A DNA stretch of 5,734 nucleotides, from contig QHVW01000782.1 of the NCBI GenBank assembly GCA_003223675.1, forward strand, positions 1-5,734, read 5' to 3'. The position numbers and the translations under genes were made by a program. The notes below the pieces were generated by a model. That model was not told the origin of the DNA. It did no database searches and saw nothing but the letters and a program-made list of their open reading frames with translations. Of this stretch, positions 1 to 5,694 are shown piece after piece. The DNA comes from Acidobacteriota bacterium (lineage in GTDB: Bacteria > Acidobacteriota > Thermoanaerobaculia > Multivoradales > UBA5704). The stretch's first letter is position 1. Every line of letters starts with the position of its first letter.

Positions 1-2
1 AG

Positions 3-809
3 TGTTGGGCGAGCCCTCGCGGCGGCTGGTCGTACATCCGGAAGGTAAACAAGGTCTCTGTAACGGTCGAGGACAATTGGGGCAACGGCGGCGGAAACTT
101 CACCCGCACGATTCCCTTTGACAAGCTCTCAGCGATTCTCAGCGCAGCCGAAGTGCAGGAACAGCGGGAGGCCGGAAACCTGCACGACAGCCAGGACGGC
201 ACCGGTTTCTTTTTGACCGGCGACTTCCGGCCGAAGCCGAAGCCGGCACCCGAGCCGGACGACAGCGCGGCGGCGTTCCAGGAACTGGAGAAACAGGCTG
301 AGGCCGGCGTACAGATCGTAACGGCGCCGGATCTCTTCCCGACTCCGCCGCCGCTCGCGGCTCGCATGGTCGAACTGGCGGAGATCGAGCCCGAGCACCG
401 CGCTTTGGAGCCGAGCGCTGGCACCGGAAACCTACTCAAAGCCATAGGCCCGAGCCCGGATAAGGTCGCCGTAGAGATCAATCCCGGGCTCGTGGAGCTT
501 CTGGCCCGGGCGGGTTTCTCCGGCCTGCACATCCATCAAGGGGATTTCTTGGAGTGTAACGGTGAGATCGGAGCCTTCGATCGAATCGTTATGAATCCCC
601 CTTTCTCCAAGGGTGTGGATATCAAACACATCCGGCACGCCCTTGACCATCTCCGCCCTGGCGGTGTCCTAGTCGCGCTCTGCGCTAACGGATCACGGCA
701 GCGGAACGCGCTTCAACCACTGGCCGACCTCTGGGAAGACTTGCCCCCTGGAAGCTTCAAGGAGGCAGGCACGGGCGTAAACGTCGCCCTGCTCGTGATC
801 CGGCACTAG
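3..809 (+). CDS. C-terminal part of a DUF3560-like protein with a SAM-dependent (N6-adenine type) methyltransferase domain; 5' end outside window
   Basis: The frame is open from the left edge to TAG at 807-809, giving 268 visible residues. A GTG at 153 could be called as the start, but the frame upstream reads as good protein (RKVNKVSVTVEDNWGNGG, then FTRTIPFDKL), so the gene begins outside the window. The last ~160 residues are a Rossmann methyltransferase: LFPTPP lead-in (visible 111-116), motif I LEPSAGTG (135-142, SAM binding), acidic VEIN (157-160), GDF (180-182) and catalytic motif NPPF (198-201). NPPF is typical of enzymes methylating an exocyclic amino group, usually adenine N6 in DNA. 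A proline- and acid-rich linker (about 77-90) precedes the domain. From memory, such N-terminal segments occur in DUF3560 proteins of plasmids and phages; that name is an inference. No restriction gene is visible beside it. The methyltransferase fold is near certain; the substrate is not. Confidence 0.85.
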   Translation, partial: CWASPRGGWSYIRKVNKVSVTVEDNWGNGGGNFTRTIPFDKLSAILSAAEVQEQREAGNLHDSQDGTGFFLTGDFRPKPKPAPEPDDSAAAFQELEKQAEAGVQIVTAPDLFPTPPPLAARMVELAEIEPEHRALEPSAGTGNLLKAIGPSPDKVAVEINPGLVELLARAGFSGLHIHQGDFLECNGEIGAFDRIVMNPPFSKGVDIKHIRHALDHLRPGGVLVALCANGSRQRNALQPLADLWEDLPPGSFKEAGTGVNVALLVIRH

Positions 810-869
810 TCGTCTGATTAGGCAGACATCTGGACAAACAAGACACGTTTTTAGATAGGTTTTTCCTCG

Positions 870-2486
870 TTATGCAGCCCTCTGTGTTGTGGCAGGGAAT
901 GCCGAGGCAATGAGAGCGTCCAATTCGTGATCGACTTGGGTCAGCGCTCGCGAGAGCTTGGGGCTTGGATCGACGATGCCTTGTCCCTCCAGAGCCGCGA
1001 GGGCCGGCCGAAAGACCCTGGCCTCCAGACGGGAGTAGAGCCGAGCTACCTTCCAACCGTAGGGAGTCATGACGTATCGTTGGGTACCAGGACGGCGGTG
1101 AAGCAAGCCTTTGCGGCAAAGTCGCCTGAGGTCATAAGTGGCTTGCTGGGCGGTATAGGTCTGTCCACTCGGACCCAACTGCTGGTTCATGGTTCGTCGC
1201 AGATCTTGGTTGCGGAAACCGTTGATCAGGTGAGTGAAGAGGCTGAGGGTCAGCATCAAGGCCATCACTCGCGGATCGCCAAAACGAAGCCCCGGGGCTT
1301 TTTGACCGTCCTCGTTGACGGTAGGCTCCACCACACGCTGAATGCCGTCGGCAGAGAGCCCGCAGTTCTGGCTCACCCGCTCGACTTCCAGAAGCCGCCG
1401 GTTGATCTGGCGTCCGATCTGCTGGAGATAGCCGAAGTTGGACAGACCCTTGTTGACGTTAAAATCTCGCGGGTTGCGAAACGTCCCTTCGGTGCGCAGG
1501 GCACGCCCCTCTTTGAAGTACTGTTTCAGATCAAAGCTCTTGTACTCGATGTGCAGGCTTGGCAAGACCCCATCTTGAATCACGCGGGTCCGAAACTTTC
1601 CCGGCGTGCTGGGCAGAATTCGCCGCTCAAAGATCAACTGCACCCGGTCGGGACGACCCAAATCCAGGTTGTCTCGCATCACCTCCTCGAAGAATTCACG
1701 ACCCCGGACAGGTCGATCGAAGACCTGCGTCCGGCTGACCTCCATCTGCCAGATCGACAGCTTCCAGTCGTAGCCCGCCGCACGATCTGCGCTCGTCAGC
1801 GGCATCGGCAAACGTTCCAGCCAACGGGCCAGAAATGCCTCAATGTCCTGCGGACCCAAGGCATCGCAAACCTTCTGCAACTCCTGCGCATCGGCACATT
1901 CCAAAAAGCCGTTGTCCAGAGCTGTATAGGTGATCCCTCGCTTCTCCAATTGACGCTTCGCCCACTCGTGACCGTTCACGCACACTTTCAACGCCCACGG
2001 CGCATAACTGCACACCTTGATGAACGCCGGACCAAACTCCTCGTCGTCAACATAGAAGTAATAGTGGTTCACACACACCGTCTTGTCCAGGCTGTACTCG
2101 AACCAATTCTCACCCTTCGCGGGCACTTTGCGCCCCGAAAAAGCTTTCGCCTTTTCCTGCGCAACACCAATGAAGACCACATCTCCTCGAACCCCGCGCT
2201 CTCGGCGAATCTCATTGGCACGGTCGTCTTTCCGCTCTCCCCGCTCAAAATGGATCAGCGGAATCTCCTTCTCTGTAGAAAACGCTAGCACCGCCTCGCG
2301 AAACCGCGACGTGATCTGGCCCAGAACCGCAGGCGAGGGAATCGGCTTGTTCAGGTGCTCACGCAGGAATAGGGTCAATCCCCCCGCCGTCGCCAGAGAG
2401 GGGATATACCCGTTCAGGTACAACCGGTCGACGCACTCCACCTCCAGGGTTACGTGGCCTTCCAGGATCTCCGGTATGGTTGCCAT
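870..2486 (-). CDS. Uncharacterised 538-residue protein with probable C-terminal winged helix
   Basis: An intact gene running from ATG (2486-2484) to TAA (872-870). The start is fixed by an in-frame TAA four codons upstream (2498-2496). No Shine-Dalgarno sequence precedes it. I do not recognise a named family, though I recall unannotated proteins with the same landmarks. Visible parts: a mixed N-terminal region (1-160); aromatic stretch HYYFYVDDEEFGPAFIKVCSYAPW (141-164, key residues H141, D147, D148, K157); NGHEWAKRQLE (171-181); a region around SIWQMEVSRTQVF (244-256) and REFFEEV (263-269); a lysine-rich block EYKSFDLKQYFKEGRALRTEG (about 314-334); and from ~400 helices ending in YDLRRLCRKGLLHRRPGTQRYVMTPYG (451-477), which resembles a winged helix with its beta wing. 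No signal peptide or membrane segment is seen. DNA binding is plausible; any enzymatic role is unknown. It converges on the methyltransferase gene with 60 bp between stops. Confidence 0.85.
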   Translation of the reverse strand: MATIPEILEGHVTLEVECVDRLYLNGYIPSLATAGGLTLFLREHLNKPIPSPAVLGQITSRFREAVLAFSTEKEIPLIHFERGERKDDRANEIRRERGVRGDVVFIGVAQEKAKAFSGRKVPAKGENWFEYSLDKTVCVNHYYFYVDDEEFGPAFIKVCSYAPWALKVCVNGHEWAKRQLEKRGITYTALDNGFLECADAQELQKVCDALGPQDIEAFLARWLERLPMPLTSADRAAGYDWKLSIWQMEVSRTQVFDRPVRGREFFEEVMRDNLDLGRPDRVQLIFERRILPSTPGKFRTRVIQDGVLPSLHIEYKSFDLKQYFKEGRALRTEGTFRNPRDFNVNKGLSNFGYLQQIGRQINRRLLEVERVSQNCGLSADGIQRVVEPTVNEDGQKAPGLRFGDPRVMALMLTLSLFTHLINGFRNQDLRRTMNQQLGPSGQTYTAQQATYDLRRLCRKGLLHRRPGTQRYVMTPYGWKVARLYSRLEARVFRPALAALEGQGIVDPSPKLSRALTQVDHELDALIASAFPATTQRAA

Positions 2487-2492
2487 GGAGGT

Positions 2493-2521
2493 ATCTTAAT
2501 GACGCCACCAGGACTCCGCAA
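2493..2521 (-). promoter_or_regulatory. Candidate sigma70-like promoter for the 538-residue gene, possibly leaderless
   Basis: On the minus strand TTGCGG (2521-2516) and TAAGAT (2498-2493) are separated by exactly 17 bp. They match the consensus at 3/6 and 4/6 positions. The -10 box ends six bases before the ATG, so transcription would start at or next to the start codon. That fits the absence of a Shine-Dalgarno sequence. The match is weak and could be chance. Confidence 0.3.
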
Positions 2522-2692
2522 CTCGTTACCTCTCCACTCTACACATCGCCCCTTCCAGATACTCTCGTCGGTTTGAGGCCGAAGGCTTCGCTAGCTCGAC
2601 GATCTAGTATTGATTGAGGGTGAGCCGGAAATGAGGCAACTCGTGCATACTCTTCCAGGTCTAAGAATCAGATCCTCAAAGTCGTTTCGCCC

Positions 2693-3127
2693 ATGACTAA
2701 CTCTTGCCGTTGTCAGGATCATGGCCTGTACTCTGAGCGCGAAAATGCACTCCACGAAATAGTGGGAAGTAGATGCTGGAGCTACGCTGCAAACGTCAAC
2801 ACTGGCTCTTGCGTGAGCTTCGAGATCGGAAGAAAGGTCCTGAGAGAGAAGCCTCTCAGAAATCCTCGGATCTCGAAGAGAGAACGCCTCTATAATGGGG
2901 AATTCGGCTTCTATGTAAGTTGCTCTTGGCGCCTGGATTGGAAAGGTAAGGTACTCTGCGGAGGAGAAGATGACAAGTCCGAGGAGGGGCCTATGATGCT
3001 CGGACTTAGGGAGATGCTGCATAGGCGGGTAGTCTCGGTGGATATCGAACAGCCCAGCTTGGACCTCGCGCTGGTATTCGAAGGCGATTTGGTTTTCAGG
3101 ATATTTTGTGACGAATTCGAACCGTAA
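2693..3127 (+). CDS. Uncharacterised protein, C-terminus truncated by the IS66 element
   Basis: The frame encodes 144 residues from ATG 2693. The last codon (CC+G, 3122-3124) and the stop TAA (3125-3127) use the first four bases of the IS66 terminus, GTAA, so the native C-terminus is missing. The sequence reads as a soluble domain: ALHEIVGSRCWS (19-30), NTGSCVSFEIG (36-46), PLRNP (54-58), GEFGFYVSCSWRLD (69-82), then SLDLALVFEGDLVFRIFCD (122-140), alternating like beta strands. From memory this pattern resembles a small uncharacterised family of which only the tail would be lost; I cannot assign a function. No clear ribosome binding site precedes the ATG, and no in-frame ATG, GTG or TTG lies between it and an upstream TGA at 2621. 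G+C is lower here than in the neighbours, which suggests separate origin. The 2522-2692 stretch upstream shows no other gene. Confidence 0.6.
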   Translation: MTNSCRCQDHGLYSERENALHEIVGSRCWSYAANVNTGSCVSFEIGRKVLREKPLRNPRISKRERLYNGEFGFYVSCSWRLDWKGKVLCGGEDDKSEEGPMMLGLREMLHRRVVSVDIEQPSLDLALVFEGDLVFRIFCDEFEP

Positions 3128-3150
3128 CACCTCGCTCTTCCCCGTCTGGC
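3124..3150 (+). repeat. IS66 terminal inverted repeat, tnpC side
   Basis: Begins GTAACACCTCGC and ends TCCCCGTCTGGC. It matches the reverse complement of 5623-5649 at 26 of 27 positions; the mismatch is T versus C at position 13. Its GTAA supplies the stop codon of the interrupted plus-strand gene. Confidence 0.95.
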
Positions 3151-3319
3151 GCCGGACCTTGTCTGGTTGTAGGCTCCTGGCCGGAGCTCCGTGACAGTCT
3201 TGGGCCGTCCGGCGTGCGGCGCAGCCGCAAGGGCGGCTCTGCGGCTCCGATTTTCGGCGTTTGAGGTTGCCCTACCCAGGTAGGAGTCTGGAGGCCTCTC
3301 CGGGGGGACCCCGGGCAGC
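3151..3319. other. Non-coding subterminal region of the IS66 element, rich in hairpins
   Basis: No credible gene lies between the terminal repeat and the tnpC stop. Short perfect hairpins can be read: GCTCC/GGAGC (3173-3177/3183-3187), AGCCGCA/TGCGGCT (3223-3229/3240-3246; an alternative partner GCGGCT lies at 3233-3238), CCTAC/GTAGG (3271-3275/3280-3284) and CCGGGG/CCCCGG (3300-3305/3309-3314). They would lie in the 3' untranslated part of the tnp transcript or in the transposase binding region. Confidence 0.6.
3300..3314 (-). terminator. Possible stem-loop terminator after tnpC
   Basis: A 6-bp all-GC stem (CCGGGG/CCCCGG) with a 3-base loop lies five bases past the tnpC stop codon. No run of T follows on the minus strand, so it is not a standard intrinsic terminator. 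It may instead be an RNA-stabilising hairpin. Confidence 0.25.
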
Positions 3320-4843
3320 TCAGGCGCGCAGAGCGTGCGGGAGGGTGACGGTGCCGGGCTCGCGGAGCGCGGCGTGAGTGGCTTTTAGGAGGTAGGCGCG
3401 GGGCTCGACTCCGGCGAGCTTGGCAGTTTCACAGAGGCTGTAGAAGAGCGCCGCGACCTCGGTGCCTCGCTTCGAGCGCGAGCCGTAGTGATTCTTCCGG
3501 CCGACGACGACCCCGCGCAGCGCCCGTTCGGCGGCGTTGTTGTCGAGCGGGATGCGGGGATTCTCGAGGAAGCGGGTCAGCCCCTTCCACAGGCCGAGCA
3601 GGTATTCCGTGGCCTGACCCAGGCCACTGCGGGGCAGGGCCTTCTGCCGCTGCTCTTCGGCCCACGCGTAAATTTCCTCGACGAGCGGCCGCGAGCGCTC
3701 CTCGCGCAGCTTCGTCAGCAGGGCGAGCCGCTCTTCCGTCTCGGGAAAGGCGAGCCGTGACGCTTCCCGCTCGACGCAGTAGAGCTTGCTGATGAGCTGC
3801 AATATTTTCTCGCAAGCCTGCGGGTAGTGAGGCTCGATGTCGATGAATTTTCGCCGCGCATGGGCCCAGCAGTGGGCTAAGGTGATCGCCGGCCCGGCCC
3901 GCGCCAACGCTTCATAAGCGCCATAGCCATCGCAGAGGACGATGCCCCGGTAGTCGCACAGCACCGACCGCGCGGCCTTGGCCGAACGGGTGCCGAAAAG
4001 CTTATAGAACACCGCCTCGTCGCTGGCCACGCACCACACCCACCAGCGCGACTTCTCCTCCTCCTGTCCCATCAGACGCCAGTGCGTCTCGTCGGCGTAG
4101 ACCACCGGCGAGCCGAGCACCCGCGGACGCAGAGCGTTGTAGGAAGGCTCCAGATGGCGGGCCAGGGCTTCGATCTGATCCCACAGCGTCTGCGAGGTCA
4201 CCGTCAGCCCCTCGCGCGCCATGATCCGCACCTGCCGCTCCAAAGGAGCGTGGTCGAGGTACTTGTTGATCGCCACCTCGGCCGCAAACTCCGCGGAATA
4301 GCGACCGCCGGGGATCAGCCGCGCCGGCCCTGGGGCGGTGACCACGTTGCCGTTGCACCGGCAGCGGTACTTCTGTCGCCGATGCCGCACCAGTTGGAAG
4401 CTGCGCTCGACGAGCGTGACCTCCTCGTACTCCTCCACCTGCTGACCCATCGCCGCCAGCGTTCCCCCGCACTGGGCGCAGTCGCGCTGGGCCTCGGGCA
4501 ACTCGTGGTGGACTTCGACGATCGGCAGCTGCTTTTGCTCCCGGGGGCCGTGGCCGCTGCGATCCGCGGGCTCGGTGGCCGCCTCGCGCGCCGGCCGCGG
4601 GCGCTTCTCCGAGGAGTCCCCAAAGATCTCCCGCTCCCGGCGTGCCAGAAGCTCCTTCAACTGATCGATCTCCAACTGGAGAGCCTGCGCGTCGGCGCCT
4701 TGGAGTCGGAGCTTTTCAGCGGTGAGCTTGCGCAGCCGTTCGTGGAGCGCTTCGAGCTCACGCCAGAGCAGACGAGCGACTTCCCGCAGGACCTCGATAT
4801 TCTGCTCTGTCTCGATTCGGATCACGAGTTGATTGCAGCACAA
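3320..4843 (-). CDS. tnpC: IS66-family transposase TnpC (DDE)
   Basis: The catalytic transposase of the element, 507 residues, close to the usual family length. It starts with a coiled-coil or leucine-zipper region (about 12-75) ending in IFGDSSEK, the family signature. A zinc-finger-like segment follows with C122, C125, C161 and C163 (CAQC and CRC). The RNase-H-like core has D251 (YADETHW), D305 (VLCDGYGAY, followed by HCWAHARRKF) and E439 (PLDNNAAERALR, with GRKNHYGS after it), so the DDE triad looks intact. The C-terminal IS66 tail (YSLCETAKLAGVEPRAYL) is present. Protein begins at TTG (4843-4841), two codons after the in-frame amber stop of tnpB. A GTG at 4825-4823 (giving MIRIETEQN) is an equally plausible start. 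Neither has a strong ribosome binding site, which suggests coupling to tnpB. Stop is TGA at 3322-3320. Confidence 0.96.
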   Translation of the reverse strand: MCCNQLVIRIETEQNIEVLREVARLLWRELEALHERLRKLTAEKLRLQGADAQALQLEIDQLKELLARREREIFGDSSEKRPRPAREAATEPADRSGHGPREQKQLPIVEVHHELPEAQRDCAQCGGTLAAMGQQVEEYEEVTLVERSFQLVRHRRQKYRCRCNGNVVTAPGPARLIPGGRYSAEFAAEVAINKYLDHAPLERQVRIMAREGLTVTSQTLWDQIEALARHLEPSYNALRPRVLGSPVVYADETHWRLMGQEEEKSRWWVWCVASDEAVFYKLFGTRSAKAARSVLCDYRGIVLCDGYGAYEALARAGPAITLAHCWAHARRKFIDIEPHYPQACEKILQLISKLYCVEREASRLAFPETEERLALLTKLREERSRPLVEEIYAWAEEQRQKALPRSGLGQATEYLLGLWKGLTRFLENPRIPLDNNAAERALRGVVVGRKNHYGSRSKRGTEVAALFYSLCETAKLAGVEPRAYLLKATHAALREPGTVTLPHALRA

Positions 4844-4849
4844 CTCGAC

Positions 4850-5218
4850 CTAGAAAGCAAGGTTTTTTTGCGAGAAAGCGGGTGGCGACAGCTCCACCTT
4901 GCCCACCAGCGTACTGCCTTCCAAGAACAACTGCAGCTCGCTCATCGTCAGCTGCAGCCGGGGACGCCCGGGCTCTCGCCACAGGCAGGCGAAGCACCCC
5001 TGCTCCAGACGCTTGCTATAGATGCACAATCCCGTGCCGTCCCACAGCAACACCTTCGCCAGGTGACGACTCCGGTTGACGAACAGAAACAGGTCCCCCG
5101 ACAACGGATCCTGGCCGAGATCGCCTCCCACCAGAGCCGCCAGCCCGTCGAAACCCTTTCTCAGGTCCACCGCCGAGCCGTACGCCCACACGCGCACCTG
5201 ACGCGTGCTGCCGATCAT
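4850..5218 (-). CDS. tnpB: IS66-family accessory protein TnpB
   Basis: This 122-residue protein is a typical IS66 TnpB, needed for transposition of family members but of unclear biochemical role; it is unrelated to the RNA-guided TnpB nucleases of IS200/IS605. Family landmarks are DLRKGFDGLAALV (18-30), GDLFLFVNRSR (41-51), KVLLWDGTG (55-63) and YSKRLEQGCF (67-76). The ATG (5218-5216) overlaps the tnpA stop TGA (5217-5215) as ATGA, with GAGGG about 7 bases upstream inside tnpA, so translation is probably coupled. The stop TAG (4852-4850) is in the same frame as tnpC. A run of seven A residues on the coding strand (4869-4863) lies just before the end and could be a slippage site or an indel hotspot. 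Length is normal for the family. Confidence 0.95.
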   Translation of the reverse strand: MIGSTRQVRVWAYGSAVDLRKGFDGLAALVGGDLGQDPLSGDLFLFVNRSRHLAKVLLWDGTGLCIYSKRLEQGCFACLWREPGRPRLQLTMSELQLFLEGSTLVGKVELSPPAFSQKNLAF

Positions 5219-5574
5219 CCCAGAACCCTCAACAGCTCGGGGATGTCCTCCCGGCGCAACCCCTCGATCCGCCAGCCCGTCGGTGCCACCAGAACCAGCG
5301 AGGACGCCGGGCCAGCCTCCTCCTCCCGCCCTTCCCCCTGGACCTCCACGGGCCGCAGAGCGGCCCGCGCTCCTTCCAGCCAGCGCGCGAGCGTGGCGCA
5401 GCCAACTCCCAACTCGCCCGCCACCGTTGCCAGGCTCTTGCCGGCCAGCATACCCGCTCGCGCGAGCACCACCGCCTCTTGCCGGAGATCTTCTCCGTAC
5501 CGAGCCCCGCGACCAGGGCGGCCACCCAAGGTTCTCTCCACAGCCCTGCGATACCGCTTGATCCGTGCCTCCAT
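5215..5574 (-). CDS. tnpA: IS66-family protein TnpA (helix-turn-helix)
   Basis: The first gene of the element, 119 residues. The N-terminal half carries a helix-turn-helix (about 26-68: RYGEDLRQEAVVLARAG, then SLATVAGELGVGCATLARWL), which in this family is thought to bind the element's DNA. An arginine- and glutamate-rich linker (69-90) leads to the conserved C-terminal piece LVLVAPTGWRIEGL (93-106), typical of IS66 TnpA. Start is ATG 5574-5572, with AGGAGG seven bases upstream on the coding strand (5587-5582). That ribosome binding site lies inside a perfect hairpin. The gene overlaps tnpB by four bases. The reading frame is intact. Confidence 0.93.
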   Translation of the reverse strand: MEARIKRYRRAVERTLGGRPGRGARYGEDLRQEAVVLARAGMLAGKSLATVAGELGVGCATLARWLEGARAALRPVEVQGEGREEEAGPASSLVLVAPTGWRIEGLRREDIPELLRVLG

Positions 5575-5577
5575 CGA

Positions 5578-5597
5578 GATCCCTCCTGCGAGGGATC
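5578..5597 (-). promoter_or_regulatory. Hairpin holding the tnpA ribosome binding site
   Basis: GATCCCTC and GAGGGATC form a perfect 8-bp stem around a four-base loop (GCAG on the minus strand), three bases before the tnpA ATG. The Shine-Dalgarno AGGAGG (5587-5582) spans the loop and the 3' arm, so folding would hide most of it. Hairpins of this kind limit transposase synthesis from read-through transcripts in other insertion sequences such as IS10 and IS50; that role here is inferred. Confidence 0.6.
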
Positions 5598-5622
5598 AGC
5601 CTGAACTAAAAAGGCGCGCGGA

Positions 5623-5649
5623 GCCAGACGGGGAAGGGCGAGGTGTTAC
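5623..5649 (-). repeat. IS66 terminal inverted repeat, tnpA side
   Basis: Read on the minus strand from 5649 it begins GTAACACCTCGC. It matches the repeat at 3124-3150 at 26 of 27 positions. By convention this end, upstream of tnpA, is the left inverted repeat of the element. Any tnpA promoter must lie within 5575-5649 or outside, and I see no good one inside. Confidence 0.95.
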
Positions 5650-5680
5650 CAGGGGAGCACGCCAGCGTGGTAGCCTGAGC

Positions 5681-5687
5681 GGAGGAG
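5681..5687 (+). promoter_or_regulatory. Strong ribosome binding site for the right-edge gene
   Basis: GGAGGAG ends seven bases before ATG 5695, an ideal Shine-Dalgarno arrangement. A short inverted repeat CACGC/GCGTG (5658-5662/5665-5669) lies just upstream and could be an operator, or chance. Confidence 0.7.
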
Positions 5688-5694
5688 AAAGCCA

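Larger units (their letters stand above)
3124..5649 (-). mobile_element. Complete IS66-family insertion sequence, 2526 bp
   Basis: The element is bounded by 27-bp inverted repeats that begin GTAA, as IS66-family ends do, and carries the usual gene order tnpA, tnpB, tnpC on the minus strand, all open. Length, gene set and ends all fit the family. IS66 elements normally make 8-bp target duplications, but the eight bases outside the left end (TTCGAACC, 3116-3123) and the right end (CAGGGGAG, 5650-5657) do not match. About 170 bp between the left repeat and tnpC hold no gene. The element interrupts the gene ending at 3127. Confidence 0.95.

Noticed and set aside
812..827. Stem GTCTG/CAGAC between the two convergent genes, as a terminator
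   Set aside because: Only five base pairs and no T run follows on either strand.
927..2288. Long open frame (453 codons) on the plus strand opposite the 538-residue gene
   Set aside because: It lies wholly antisense to the better-supported minus-strand gene, starts at GTG without a ribosome binding site, and reads as low-order sequence rich in H, R, Q and P with no motif.
2083..2499. Plus-strand frame of 138 codons over the start of the 538-residue gene
   Set aside because: Antisense shadow; arginine- and serine-rich with no recognisable pattern.
2499..2576. 25-codon plus-strand frame (ATG 2499) behind GGAGG
   Set aside because: The ribosome-site-like GGAGG is at good spacing, but the peptide has no recognisable feature and the GGAGG overlaps the start of the opposite gene; probably chance.
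2591..3130. Minus-strand frame of 179 codons opposite the truncated gene
   Set aside because: Its GTG start lies inside the IS66 inverted repeat, so it cannot be a native start, and the plus-strand reading looks more like a folded protein. I could not test this by search, so a truncated minus-strand gene remains possible.
3429..3815. Several frames on both strands inside tnpC (3429-3815, 3488-3760, 4002-4472, 4315-4623)
   Set aside because: High-G+C shadows of the intact transposase; arginine- and alanine-rich without motifs.
4758..4997. Minus-strand frame spanning the tnpB-tnpC junction as a frameshift product
   Set aside because: It is the +1 frame of tnpB; its sequence resembles no transposase part and does not enter the tnpC frame.
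5205..5561. Plus-strand and alternate minus-strand frames over tnpA (5205-5561, 5229-5525)
   Set aside because: Proline-rich or arginine-rich shadows of tnpA, which has the helix-turn-helix and a proper ribosome binding site.
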